Below, one piece after another: positions 18,014-26,840 of a stretch of 64,000 nt of DNA. Positions within the stretch are counted from its first letter, which is position 1; each line of letters begins with the position of its first letter. The notes beneath the pieces were generated by a model. That model did no database searches. It was not told the origin of the DNA and saw nothing but the letters and a program-made list of their open reading frames with translations. The DNA is from Planobacterium oryzisoli (GTDB taxonomy: Bacteria; Bacteroidota; Bacteroidia; Flavobacteriales; Weeksellaceae), in assembly GCF_015354315.1 (NCBI RefSeq), contig NZ_JADKYY010000007.1, positions 83,452 to 147,451 of the forward strand, written 5' to 3'. The position numbers and the translations under genes were made by a program.

Positions 18014-20149
18014 ATGTACACTATGGTTACTAACACTTCTAATCTTCGTAATGTCGTACTTCTGGGTCATGCCGGAAGTGGCAAGACCACTCTGGCAGAA
18101 ACTATGCTCTTTGAAGGTGGTGAGATAAAACGACGCGGAACAGTACAGGCGCACAATACGGTTTCGGATAATACCGATATTGAACATGAGCGTGAGGCCA
18201 CCTTATTTTCGCACCAGCTGCTTGTGCATTGGCGGGAAAATAAAATCAATGTTATTGACACTCCCGGAGCCGATGATTTTGTCGGTGAGGTCGTAGGTTC
18301 ACTTAAAGTAGCGGACACAGCGCTTATTGTGCTCAACGCAGCAGGCGGTGTAGAAGTAGGTACAGAACTGGTTTGGGAATATGTAGAGCGGTTTAAAACA
18401 CCGGCCGTATTTGTGGTAAACCAAATGGACCATCCAAAAGCCGATTTTGAAAGTACGTTGCAGCAAGCCCAGCAAAGGTTTGGCCCAAAAGTGCTTCCCG
18501 TACAGTATCCTCTGAACAGCGGTCAGGAGTTTAACCAAATAGTAGATGCACTTCGCATGGTACTATATGAATTCCCAGCAGAAGGCGGTAAACCTTTTAA
18601 GAAAGAAATCCCGGAGAGTGAATTGCCTAAGGCCAAAGCCTACCATAATGCCCTCGTTGAAATTGCTGCAGAAAACGAGGAAGGTCTAATGGAAAGATAT
18701 TTCGAAGAAGGAACCCTCTCCGAAGAAGATCTGGCTAAAGGCCTGACGATTGCCTTGGCGCATCAGCAGTTCTTTCCAGTGTTCGTGGCATCGGGCTGGA
18801 AAGATATGGGTACCGGTAGAATTATGGGATTTTTGAATGATATAGGACCCTCGCCTGCCGACAGACCCTCGCGCATCCTAACCGACGGAACCGCTCTAGG
18901 GTGCTCTTCAGAGGATAAAACAACACTTTATATCTATAAGACGACTTCGGAGCCGCAAGTAGGCATGCTGTCCTATTTTAAGGTACTTGCCGGTACCGTA
19001 AAACCGGGAGATGAACTCGTCAATGCCCAAAACGGTGAAGTGGAGCGTATCGCGCAGCTTTTCGTGGCACGCGGTAAAGAGCGCTTGCCCGTTGAAAAAC
19101 TTCAGGCAGGAGATCTGGGTGTTACTGTGAAACTAAAATCAGCCCATACCAATAATACACTTAATGCAAAAGGCGTTCAGCGCGAAATCCGCCCGATGGA
19201 GTATCCGGAGAGTACTATTCGCAAAGCCATCTTCACAAATAATGCAGCCGACACAGAGAAACTTTTCGCTGCCCTAAACAAAATAAAGGAAGAAGATCCT
19301 ACCGTAGCGCTCTCCATCGATCAGGAAACCCGGGAGGCGATTCTTGGAGGACAGGGGCAGATGCATCTTGACTTAGTAAAACAAAGGCTTCAAAAGGAAT
19401 TTGGGATTGAGATGGAAATGAAAAACCCGCGGATTTCCTACCGCGAAACCATAACTTCCAAAGCATCTGCAGAATACCGACACAAAAAGCAGTCCGGCGG
19501 AGCGGGTCAATTTGGTGAAATTCATATGGTAGTGGAAAACTACTACGAAGGGATGCCTGATCCACAGGGATACAGTATACGGCAAAAAGAAATTGAAGAC
19601 TTGCCGTGGGGCGGGACCCTGGCTTTCTACTGGTGCATCGTGGGCGGTGCAATCGATAATCGCTATATAGGAGCCATCAAGAAGGGAATCATGACGCAAA
19701 TGAAAAACGGCCCTTTGACCGGTAGTCCGTGTCAGAATATCCGTGTAATTGTCTTCGACGGCAAAATGCACAGTGTGGACAGCAACGATATTTCGTTCCA
19801 ACTTGCTGCATCCGGAGCATTTCGTGAGGCCTTTGAAAAAGCACATCCGCAGTTGCTCGAACCGATATACCACCTCGATATATTATGTCCTGACGAATCT
19901 ACAGGGGATGTGATGGGCGACTTGCAGACCCGAAGGGCCATGATTACAGGTATGGACACCGAAGGGCATTACCAAAAGATCATGGCAGATGTTCCACTGG
20001 CTGAGCTAAACGACTACGGCTCCAACCTTAGATCCATTACGGGAGGTAAGGCAAAATTTTCAATGAAATTTTCATCCTACCAACTAGTGCCTGCTAATGT
20101 GCAGCAACAGCTTGTAGCAAAATACACAGACCTTACTTTGCACGAATAG
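18014..20149 (+). CDS. Elongation factor G paralogue (EF-G2-like)
   Basis: A 711-residue translational GTPase with all EF-G domains. The P-loop GHAGSGKT is at residues 18-25. Switch II reads DTPGADDF (82-89) where canonical EF-G has DTPGHVDF, so the GTPase-activating histidine is replaced by Ala86, and the G4 motif is NQMD instead of NKMD. Domain IV (about 470-590) and the C-terminal domain look complete. Bacteroides species have a second EF-G reported to support translocation without GTP hydrolysis; this protein probably belongs to that type (inference). It stands alone, away from rpsL, rpsG and tuf. The start could also be the ATG at 18023. Confidence 0.88.
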   Translation: MYTMVTNTSNLRNVVLLGHAGSGKTTLAETMLFEGGEIKRRGTVQAHNTVSDNTDIEHEREATLFSHQLLVHWRENKINVIDTPGADDFVGEVVGSLKVADTALIVLNAAGGVEVGTELVWEYVERFKTPAVFVVNQMDHPKADFESTLQQAQQRFGPKVLPVQYPLNSGQEFNQIVDALRMVLYEFPAEGGKPFKKEIPESELPKAKAYHNALVEIAAENEEGLMERYFEEGTLSEEDLAKGLTIALAHQQFFPVFVASGWKDMGTGRIMGFLNDIGPSPADRPSRILTDGTALGCSSEDKTTLYIYKTTSEPQVGMLSYFKVLAGTVKPGDELVNAQNGEVERIAQLFVARGKERLPVEKLQAGDLGVTVKLKSAHTNNTLNAKGVQREIRPMEYPESTIRKAIFTNNAADTEKLFAALNKIKEEDPTVALSIDQETREAILGGQGQMHLDLVKQRLQKEFGIEMEMKNPRISYRETITSKASAEYRHKKQSGGAGQFGEIHMVVENYYEGMPDPQGYSIRQKEIEDLPWGGTLAFYWCIVGGAIDNRYIGAIKKGIMTQMKNGPLTGSPCQNIRVIVFDGKMHSVDSNDISFQLAASGAFREAFEKAHPQLLEPIYHLDILCPDESTGDVMGDLQTRRAMITGMDTEGHYQKIMADVPLAELNDYGSNLRSITGGKAKFSMKFSSYQLVPANVQQQLVAKYTDLTLHE

Positions 20150-20168
20150 TACATCGCAGTTGTAAATT

Positions 20169-20197
20169 AAGCCCTTTGCCTTCCGCTTAGGGCTTTT
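20169..20197 (+). terminator. Probable terminator of the EF-G-like gene
   Basis: AAGCCCT at 20169-20175 can pair with AGGGCTT at 20189-20195, followed by TTTTG. It starts 20 bases after the stop and overlaps the 3' end of the degenerate methyltransferase on the other strand. Confidence 0.55.
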
Positions 20198-20817
20198 GCT
20201 GTTTTGTGGCAAGCAGGTGCACTACACTTCCCACGCCCTGATGCAAAGCGCCTTCGCGTAGGGAAGTTTCCGCACTTTGTAGGTGGGTTATAGAAAGCAT
20301 GGTAAAATCGTTTTGAAGCTGCTTGCAGGAAAATAGGTACTCCAATTGGCGGGGGCCTCCAATGTTCGGATTGGTTTTTTGGTAGGCCGCATGCTCTTCA
20401 CTGAAGGCCTCGAGAAGCAGCGTACCGCCGGGTTTTAAAAGCGTTGCCAGCTTTTGGTGGTAGCCGGCTCGGATCTCTGGCTGAAAATGGGCGAAGATAA
20501 GTGCAATGCAGTCAAAGGAATTTTCAGGATAATCCAACTCCAAGAAATTTCCCGTTTGGTAGTGGACTTCTACGCCCTACGCCGCTGCTAAAGCTAAGGC
20601 CTTACTGCGAGCCTCTGTGCTGGAATCCATGGCCTACACCCTCCAGCCCCTACTTGCGGCGTAGACCGCGTTTCGGCCTTCCCCCTCCGCCGGAAGCAGC
20701 AGAGCGCCGGGAGCAAGCTTGTCGAGCTGTTGTTTGAAAAACTGGTTGGGAAGCTTCCCGTACACATACTCCGCGCTCGAATAGCGCTCGCCCCAAAGGG
20801 TTTTTGCTTGTACTCAT
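20187..20817 (-). pseudogene. Class I SAM-dependent methyltransferase, decayed
   Basis: The minus strand encodes what was a small SAM methyltransferase of about 205 residues. Going from the ATG at 20817, the expected [13 protein letters not shown] start is in another frame than the ATG, so one frameshift lies within the first ten or so codons. The SAM motif [13 protein letters not shown] follows. Two in-frame TAG codons, at 20634-20636 and 20577-20579, then interrupt the frame; both could be CAG after a single C-to-T change. Beyond them the frame is open to the normal end: SFDCIALIFAHF, LLKPGGTLLLEAFS and a complete C-terminus. Three separate lesions make an active product unlikely. Confidence 0.82.
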
Positions 20818-20823
20818 CTGTAT

Positions 20824-22551
20824 TTAATGGATTCGGTATATAGGGTACTTCCTATGGGATGATTCGTAGTGCGGAGAGGCGTGGTATATCCAGTCCAGTT
20901 GCTGCCTGCTGCTTTTTTGTGCGCCCGGATTTTCTTTAAGCATTTTTTTAAAGCGCTCCCGAAGGTCCGGATTCTTAGAAAGGAGTTCCAGGGCCGTATC
21001 TTCAAATACATAGTCGGAGTAGTGCTCCTTCTGTCCCAAGATCGAATCAAAGTAGTTCCACGCAAAAAAGCTGTCTACGCCCTGAGGTTCCAGTGTTTCC
21101 AGAAGGTATTTAATGCCCGGCTGGGCAGTGGGAACGAGCAAATCCCCTAATTGCAGTCGCACGGACTCCATGGTAGTATCTACCTGTACGTTGGAATGCA
21201 GATAGTGTCCTTCGTAGGGCGCAGCTACGGTGTTAAAATCTTTAATTCGGTACACTTCCGCCGTAACTAAAGTATCTTGGGTAATGACGGTGGTTTGGAT
21301 TCGGTTGCGCTTTAGATGCGCAATAATAGGCCACTGACTTTTGGGAACCACGTAAAAACGCGGGACTTTGACCGCCAGGGTGGGCGTATAATTTGTGTAG
21401 AAAGGTATGTGTTTGGTATAGGGCGCATTCCGGTCGTACTTTAAACGGGTAAGTCCCGTAACCCCACTGGGAACCTCAAGGCCTTTGTACCCGCTGAACA
21501 GCAGAGAATCAGAAACAGAGCGGTCTACTTTCCATTGCAAAGGATAGTTTTTTCCCGCTGTATACTCCCGGCGGTTTTCTTTGCGCGCCTTGTGGAGCTT
21601 TTGCCAGTTTTTTTCCAAATAGCGCAGATGAGAGAGCATGTTCTGGTAGGTGGCTTCTTCGCGCTCTGCATAGGGCTTAAGCATATGGGTTTCCACTACC
21701 GTTCCGGGTATATCGAATAATGAGGTGTATCCAGTGGCATAGCGTGGAGAATCCATAAATTGATCGTACCCTTTGTCGGGTGTGGTGCCCCAAACATTTA
21801 CATACGGTATGGCTTCAATACCTTTGGCTTTTAAATCCTTAAGTACTTCCGGGTTCATCGTACGGTGGTAGAACTCTCCCAGCGTTTTTCCCAGGCGCTC
21901 TTTGTTGGTTGCGATATAGGTGAGTGTATGCTGGTAGTCGGCACCGTTACTTACATGGTTGTCAATGAAAAACTCAGGCTTTAATTCGTGAACCAATTCC
22001 TGGAAGGAAACGGCGTTGCGGGAATCCGTTTTAATGAAGTCCCGGTTTAAGTCAAAGTTGCGGGCGTTACCACGAAACCCGTAGGATTCCGGACCGTTTT
22101 GATTGACCCTTGTAAAGGCATTTCTGTTTAGCATTCCTCCCACATTATAACTTGCAACCACGGCCACTGAGGTGTTTTTCAGGTGCGGAATCTTCCCCGA
22201 CGCAAGATCTCGTAATAGCCGCATGGAGGCATCAATACCATCGGGTTCTCCCGGATGGATCCCGTTATTTATCAGTACCAGCCCCCTGTCTTCTGAAAAG
22301 GTCTTTTTGGGATTGTAATTATAAAATACAATCAGCAGGGGCTCACCACTGTCGGTAGTTCCCCACTTGCGGGTGGTAATGGATGGAAATTTTTCCAGCT
22401 CGGCGTAAAAATCAAGCATTTGCTGGTAAGAAGCAGTCTGGTTTCTGTTTCCACGCTCGAAAGGCGTGGCTAGAACTTGTGCAGAAACGATTGAGCAGAT
22501 TCCGAGCGATAAAAAGAAAGAAAGAAAAGAGCGTAGGGCAGTACAGTTCAT
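20824..22551 (-). CDS. M14 family zinc carboxypeptidase-like protein, secreted
   Basis: A 575-residue secreted protein with an N-terminal signal peptide ending near SAQ at residues 23-25. The M14 zinc site is complete: His99 and Glu102 in NNGIHPGEPDG, and His199 in FIDNHVSNG. Asn169-Arg170 (FDLNRDF) fit the substrate-carboxylate binders and Glu287 in VVETHML the catalytic glutamate. The second half (about 320-575) is a less familiar beta-rich extension. The family removes C-terminal residues or cleaves peptidoglycan peptides; which applies here cannot be said. It is monocistronic apart from the degenerate methyltransferase 6 bases downstream. Confidence 0.88.
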   Translation of the reverse strand: MNCTALRSFLSFFLSLGICSIVSAQVLATPFERGNRNQTASYQQMLDFYAELEKFPSITTRKWGTTDSGEPLLIVFYNYNPKKTFSEDRGLVLINNGIHPGEPDGIDASMRLLRDLASGKIPHLKNTSVAVVASYNVGGMLNRNAFTRVNQNGPESYGFRGNARNFDLNRDFIKTDSRNAVSFQELVHELKPEFFIDNHVSNGADYQHTLTYIATNKERLGKTLGEFYHRTMNPEVLKDLKAKGIEAIPYVNVWGTTPDKGYDQFMDSPRYATGYTSLFDIPGTVVETHMLKPYAEREEATYQNMLSHLRYLEKNWQKLHKARKENRREYTAGKNYPLQWKVDRSVSDSLLFSGYKGLEVPSGVTGLTRLKYDRNAPYTKHIPFYTNYTPTLAVKVPRFYVVPKSQWPIIAHLKRNRIQTTVITQDTLVTAEVYRIKDFNTVAAPYEGHYLHSNVQVDTTMESVRLQLGDLLVPTAQPGIKYLLETLEPQGVDSFFAWNYFDSILGQKEHYSDYVFEDTALELLSKNPDLRERFKKMLKENPGAQKSSRQQLDWIYHASPHYESSHRKYPIYRIH

Positions 22552-22603
22552 AATAGGAGATTAACCAAAAAAGGTACGGTAAAAATAACTAATTAAATCG
22601 GGA

Positions 22604-23125
22604 CTAATCGTTCTCGTTTCTAAGATAAACCAGCTGGCTGGCTTCAGGGGTGTGGTCGGAATCAAGAATCTGTGCGCTGCGGCATTTGATTAAAAGGTGT
22701 TCTATAAAAAAACCAGTTTCAAAAAACTGCCGGTGGACACCTTCGAGCAGTTCAAAATAGAGATGGATTCCTACACTGTTGTTGTGCAGATCCATTTTCT
22801 TTTCCAGAGGCTCGTTGGGAAATAGTTCCTCATGGAGATCGGTGAATTTCTTGCAGTAGCGCCGCGCTTTTTCGGGGGAAGAAATCTTCGAGCAATACAT
22901 TAAGATAAGGCAACACCATAAGGCATGGCGGAAGGCATTTCCCACCCCACTGGTAGAATTGGTATACGGGAAATAGCGCTTTGCAATGCTAAAGGTTCTT
23001 AGGGTCGCATAGAGGCTCAAAAGTGTAAACAGGGGATGAGAAAGTGCTAAAGAAAGTAACTTTAGAATCTTTTTCAGAGATAAACTCCGCAATGACGATA
23101 CGACTACCGATAATGCACTTCTCAT
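22604..23125 (-). CDS. Hypothetical protein with NAFRHA and DLHNN motifs (DUF6973-like)
   Basis: A 173-residue protein without a known function. It has a hydrophobic stretch at about residues 20-45 and two motif blocks, NAFRHALWCCLI (about 83-94) and MDLHNNSVGIHLYFEL (about 131-146), that resemble the DUF6973 family, in which paired His and Asn-Asn residues suggest a helical active site. I recognise the motif pattern rather than a named protein. It lies 40 bases downstream of accD on the same strand and may be read through from it. Confidence 0.7.
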   Translation of the reverse strand: MRSALSVVVSSLRSLSLKKILKLLSLALSHPLFTLLSLYATLRTFSIAKRYFPYTNSTSGVGNAFRHALWCCLILMYCSKISSPEKARRYCKKFTDLHEELFPNEPLEKKMDLHNNSVGIHLYFELLEGVHRQFFETGFFIEHLLIKCRSAQILDSDHTPEASQLVYLRNEND

Positions 23126-23126
23126 A

Positions 23127-23160
23127 AATAATAAATCCCATCGTTAAGGATGAGATTTTG
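23127..23160 (-). terminator. Possible weak terminator after accD
   Basis: On the minus strand AATCTCATC pairs with GATGGGATT (9 bp with one T-G pair; arms 23134-23142 and 23149-23157), followed by the interrupted T-rich tail TATTATTT. It lies directly after the accD stop; weak, so partial read-through is possible. Confidence 0.4.
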
Positions 23161-23165
23161 TTTTA

Positions 23166-24017
23166 TTATGCGCTAGGGATTAAGGAGATGGTTTGTCCTA
23201 CTTTCGCCTTCGCCTCGGTTCGTTTGACAATGAAATCCACGAAGCCTTTTTCCATTAAAAACTCTGAAGTCTGGAAGCCCTCAGGCAGGTCTTTTCCAAT
23301 CGTTTCTCTAATTACCCGCGGTCCTGCAAATCCAATCAATGCTCCTGGTTCCGCCATAATGATGTCGGCCGTCATCGCAAAGGAAGCAGTGATTCCTCCA
23401 AACGTAGGATCGCACAGGTAGGCGATGTACAGTAAACCTTCGTCCCCAAGCTGCGCTAATTTTGACTGTACTTTCGCCAGCTGCATTAATGAGAAGGCTG
23501 CCTCCTGCATTCTTGCCCCACCGGATTGACAAATGATCATATACGGAAGTCGGTGTTGGATACAGTAGTCTACAGCACGACGGATCTTTTCTCCCATTAC
23601 AGAACCCAAGGATCCTCCAATAAAAGCGAAATCCATACAGGAAATAACCATTTCCTTTCCATCCACTTTGCCCACAGCATTTCTTATGGAATCGCTTAGT
23701 TTTGTTTTGGCTTTGACTTCTTTCAGACGGTCCGAGTACGCTTTAGTATCTTTGAAATGCAGCATGTCAACACTCTCTACCTGCGCGTCGAGTTCCTTAT
23801 ACTTATTATTGTCAAAGAAGATTTCAAAAAATTCGTTACTGCCAATACGCACATGGAATCCATCTTCAGGAGATACAAAGTTGTTTTTCTTTAATTCCTC
23901 GTGTTCTACAATCTTCCCGGAAGGGGTCTTGTGCCACAGGCCTTTCGGAACGTCCTTTTTATCTTCCGTAGAAGTGGTTATGTTTTTCGTTTTGCGCTTA
24001 AACCAATCAAATGCCAT
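23166..24017 (-). CDS. accD: Acetyl-CoA carboxylase carboxyltransferase subunit beta (AccD)
   Basis: The beta subunit of the carboxyltransferase that moves CO2 from biotin to acetyl-CoA to give malonyl-CoA for fatty-acid synthesis. The crotonase-like core is clear: [39 protein letters not shown] and [11 protein letters not shown]. The N-terminal region aligns with the zinc ribbon of E. coli AccD, but the four cysteines are gone (HKTPSGK and VSPEDG occupy the two C-x2-C sites). I recall the same loss in other flavobacteria. Length 283. Its mRNA probably begins with the hairpin at 24032-24061. Confidence 0.95.
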   Translation of the reverse strand: MAFDWFKRKTKNITTSTEDKKDVPKGLWHKTPSGKIVEHEELKKNNFVSPEDGFHVRIGSNEFFEIFFDNNKYKELDAQVESVDMLHFKDTKAYSDRLKEVKAKTKLSDSIRNAVGKVDGKEMVISCMDFAFIGGSLGSVMGEKIRRAVDYCIQHRLPYMIICQSGGARMQEAAFSLMQLAKVQSKLAQLGDEGLLYIAYLCDPTFGGITASFAMTADIIMAEPGALIGFAGPRVIRETIGKDLPEGFQTSEFLMEKGFVDFIVKRTEAKAKVGQTISLIPSA

Positions 24018-24031
24018 AATGTTTTATTTAA

Positions 24032-24061
24032 GTTCCCTGGCACAGTAACATGCCAGGGAAC
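24032..24061 (-). promoter_or_regulatory. Perfect 11-bp hairpin in the accD leader
   Basis: GTTCCCTGGCA (24032-24042) and TGCCAGGGAAC (24051-24061) form a perfect inverted repeat with an 8-base loop. On the minus strand it falls just downstream of the accD -7 element and so at the 5' end of the accD mRNA. There is no T-run after it on either strand, so it does not look like a usual fbaA terminator. A 5' stabilising hairpin is one possibility. Confidence 0.6.
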
Positions 24062-24063
24062 CG

Positions 24064-24071
24064 CAAATTTA
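24064..24071 (-). promoter_or_regulatory. Candidate -7 element for accD
   Basis: On the minus strand this reads TAAATTTG, a match to TAnnTTTG, 46 bases before the accD ATG. The predicted start of transcription falls at the edge of the hairpin at 24032-24061. No TTG -33 box is visible. Confidence 0.5.
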
Positions 24072-24089
24072 ATAAAAGTTAATTTACTA

Positions 24090-25160
24090 TTATTTTAAAG
24101 TGTTCACATTATTCAAATCTTCGAATGCTTGCGTCAGCCTGGCACTGAAAGTTTCCTCTCCTTTTCTAACCCATCCTCTAGGATCGTAGAATTTTTTATT
24201 CGGTTTATCGTCGCCTTCCGGATTTCCAATTTGCGTTTTCAGGTATTCCACATTTTGGATCATGAAATCTCTAATGCCCTCTGTATAGGCGAACTGTAAA
24301 TCGGTGTCAATATTCATTTTTACTACGCCGTAGTCAATGGCTTCGCGGATTTCTTCCAAAGAGGAACCCGATCCTCCATGGAATACGAAATTGATTGGTT
24401 TTTTTCCAGTACCGAATTTCTCCTCAACAAATTTTTGTGAATTGTCCAGGATTTTTGGCGTTAACTTCACGTTGCCCGGTTTGTAGACGCCATGGACATT
24501 ACCAAAGGCCGCAGCGATAGTGAAGTTATCTGAAATACCTTTAAGACGCTCATAAGCATAGGCCACTTCTTCAGGCTGTGTATAGAGTTTAGAAGAATCC
24601 ACTCCCGAATTATCCACTCCATCTTCCTCACCTCCGGTCACCCCTAATTCTATTTCCAGAGTCATTCCCATTTTGGCCATTCTCTGGAAGTATTCCGTAG
24701 AAATGTCCATGTTTTCTTCAAGACTTTCTTCCGATAGATCCAGCATATGAGAGGAATAAAGTGATTTTCCGTTCTGCTTGTAAAATTCTTCACTTGCGGT
24801 AAGAAGTCCGTCGATCCAAGGCAGTAATTTTTTTGCGCAGTGGTCGGTGTGTAAAATTACCGTGGCCCCGTAGGCTTCGGCAAGGGTATGGATGTGTTTA
24901 GCGCCGGCAATACCCCCCAGGATAGCGGCGCGCTGGTTTTCATTGCTAAGTCCCTTTCCGGCATTGTACGCAGCACCCCCGTTGGAGAACTGTATAATTA
25001 CGGGTGCGTTCAGTTTTGCAGCAGTTTCCATAGTTGCATTAACATTACTTGACCCAATGACATTCACTGCAGGCAAAGCAAATCGGTTTTCCTTTGCATA
25101 TTGAAAAATTTCAGTAACCAAATTTCCTGTGGCAACTCCGGCCGGAAACATTCTGCTCAT
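24090..25160 (-). CDS. fbaA: Class II fructose-bisphosphate aldolase
   Basis: A zinc-dependent aldolase of glycolysis and gluconeogenesis that cleaves fructose 1,6-bisphosphate to dihydroxyacetone phosphate and glyceraldehyde 3-phosphate. The 356-residue protein has the class II, FbaA-type metal site: HTDHCAKK (about residues 107-114), the loop LEIELGVTGGEEDGVDN (about 172-188), FGNVHGVYKPGN, FHGGSGSS and MNIDTDLQFAYTEG. It precedes accD on the same strand with a 72-base gap. Confidence 0.96.
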   Translation of the reverse strand: MSRMFPAGVATGNLVTEIFQYAKENRFALPAVNVIGSSNVNATMETAAKLNAPVIIQFSNGGAAYNAGKGLSNENQRAAILGGIAGAKHIHTLAEAYGATVILHTDHCAKKLLPWIDGLLTASEEFYKQNGKSLYSSHMLDLSEESLEENMDISTEYFQRMAKMGMTLEIELGVTGGEEDGVDNSGVDSSKLYTQPEEVAYAYERLKGISDNFTIAAAFGNVHGVYKPGNVKLTPKILDNSQKFVEEKFGTGKKPINFVFHGGSGSSLEEIREAIDYGVVKMNIDTDLQFAYTEGIRDFMIQNVEYLKTQIGNPEGDDKPNKKFYDPRGWVRKGEETFSARLTQAFEDLNNVNTLK

Positions 25161-25202
25161 AACGTGTGGTATTTATATTAAATTCAGTTCGTTTTACTCT
25201 TG

Positions 25203-25210
25203 TAAAGTTA
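25203..25210 (-). promoter_or_regulatory. Candidate -7 element for fbaA
   Basis: The minus strand reads TAACTTTA, a TAnnTTTR match, 42 bases before the fbaA ATG. The -33 box is not evident. Confidence 0.45.
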
Positions 25211-25230
25211 AGAAAAAGGACCGCAACCCC

Positions 25231-26097
25231 CTAATTTCTTTTGTCCTTACCCCAGAGTAATTTCTGGCGTATGGTCTCGTAGAAACTCAGTTCGTTGGGC
25301 TGTACTAGAAGCAGTTCAAATCCGGCTTTTCGGATTCGTAGCTCGGTCTGGGTGTCAATGTGCACCAGTCGCGAATCCAGCGACAGGGAATACTGAGGAA
25401 CCCTGCTCTCCACCCTTAATCTAAATTCTGCGTTGTCCTTGACTATCAGAGGACGTACATTTAAATTATGCGGGGCAATAGGTGTAATGACAAAATTGTC
25501 ATTGTCGGGTGCTATAATCGGTCCGCCACAGCTTAGTGAGTAGGCCGTGGATCCCGTGGGCGTGGAAATAATTACCCCGTCTCCCCAGAATACATTGAGA
25601 AATTCATCGTTGATGAATGAATCCACCGTTATCATCGAAGTGGTTTCCTTTCTGGATATGGACAAATCATTCAGAGCAAAAGGAAAAATCTCTTCGGGTA
25701 GTGGACTTACCACTTCTATGACCGAGCGCCTTGAAATTTTATAGTCACCGGCAATAATAACGTCCAGCTCCTTAAATACATCCTCCTTGGTGAAGCTGGC
25801 CAAGAAACCAAGCCGCCCCGTGTTTACCCCCACTACAGGAATCTGTGTGTCCTGAACATACAGTAGTGAGGTCACCAGTGTTCCGTCTCCACCAAAAGTA
25901 AAGAACAGATCCACCTCCTGGTCCTTTAAATCCTCTTTGCATGTGAACGTGGAAAAATCTTTGGAGAACTGCATCGATGTGGCAGTCTGCTTAAAAAGTA
26001 CAGAAGTTACACCACGTTTGTCGAGCTCAGAGATGAACTTGCTCAGATAAAGAAAGGTGTCCAGGTCGCTTTTTTGGGTGTAAATGGCTGCCTTCAT
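25231..26097 (-). CDS. nadK: NAD kinase
   Basis: A cytoplasmic kinase that phosphorylates NAD to NADP. The GGDGT motif (FTFGGDGTLVTSL, about residues 67-79), NTGRLGFLASF (about 94-104) and the second motif ISTPTGSTAYSLSCGGPII (about 177-195) are all present in this 288-residue protein. It follows the CBS-domain gene after 5 bases, a pairing common in Flavobacteriia, so the two are probably cotranscribed. Confidence 0.95.
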   Translation of the reverse strand: MKAAIYTQKSDLDTFLYLSKFISELDKRGVTSVLFKQTATSMQFSKDFSTFTCKEDLKDQEVDLFFTFGGDGTLVTSLLYVQDTQIPVVGVNTGRLGFLASFTKEDVFKELDVIIAGDYKISRRSVIEVVSPLPEEIFPFALNDLSISRKETTSMITVDSFINDEFLNVFWGDGVIISTPTGSTAYSLSCGGPIIAPDNDNFVITPIAPHNLNVRPLIVKDNAEFRLRVESRVPQYSLSLDSRLVHIDTQTELRIRKAGFELLLVQPNELSFYETIRQKLLWGKDKRN

Positions 26098-26102
26098 TCT
26101 GA

Positions 26103-26756
26103 TTATAATTCCATGTATTTTTGAAGGAATCCGTAGCGGTCTTTCATGAGATCTTCTTTTTCGTCCCCGTAGTGTTTGTTTTTAATTACATAGCCGTAGC
26201 GCTCAAAGGTCTGGTCTATGGAACTCAGATGCTCGCTGCTGATCTTCAACGTAATTTCAATATTGTCTTCGTTGATCGCACTTACAAAACAGCCGAAAAT
26301 CTTGGCGTTATTGCTTTCCACGATCTGCGTGATTTCCGAGAAGCTGTAATGGACGGTTTTGGTCTGTACCGTAAGAATCGCGCCGGATTCGGAAAAAAGG
26401 GGGTACTTGGAAAACTCATTAAAAATATCGTCGCTGCATATATAACCCAGATATTTCTCATTCTTACCTATAATAGGTACAATGTTCGCATTGAAAGTGT
26501 AAAAGAGTTTGACGGTATCCAGAAGGTTTCCGTCTTCAAGAATGGCAAATTTCTCAAAGTGCAGTTCCAGTGAACTTAATGGCCCCTCAGGACTCTCTTC
26601 CAGAAAGTTCTGGCTAAGGGCACCTACATACGCTCCCTTTCTTTTGATAAAGACGTGCGAGTACCCAAATTCTCTAGCCATTTCGCATGCTTCTTCAATG
26701 GAGTCTGAATGGTTAAAGGCCGGATAGTCTTTCGAAATATAGTCTTTAATAAACAT
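26103..26756 (-). CDS. CBS-domain protein upstream of nadK
   Basis: A soluble 217-residue protein. The first 125 or so residues form two CBS repeats (for example YSHVFIKRKGAYVGALS and ANIVPIIGKNEKYLGYI); the remainder (about 125-200) resembles an ACT-like regulatory fold. CBS pairs usually bind adenine nucleotides, so a role sensing adenylate or NAD status next to NAD kinase is plausible but inferred. The start ATG at 26756 is preceded by an AT-rich region. Confidence 0.85.
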   Translation of the reverse strand: MFIKDYISKDYPAFNHSDSIEEACEMAREFGYSHVFIKRKGAYVGALSQNFLEESPEGPLSSLELHFEKFAILEDGNLLDTVKLFYTFNANIVPIIGKNEKYLGYICSDDIFNEFSKYPLFSESGAILTVQTKTVHYSFSEITQIVESNNAKIFGCFVSAINEDNIEITLKISSEHLSSIDQTFERYGYVIKNKHYGDEKEDLMKDRYGFLQKYMEL

Positions 26757-26840
26757 TAGGCTAATTTAGGAATTTTTAAAAATACCCAAGCCCCTGCGTG
26801 CCTGAATTAAATTAGCTATTGGAACGGAGCAATTCAAGAC

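Noticed and set aside
20577..20636. In-frame TAG codons as possible recoding (amber decoded as an amino acid)
   Set aside because: A separate frameshift in the same gene indicates decay, and many other genes in the window end in TAA, TGA or TAG in the normal way.
24032..24061. The hairpin as a standard terminator of fbaA
   Set aside because: There is no T-run after either arm, and it lies downstream of a -7 element that would start accD mRNA at its edge.
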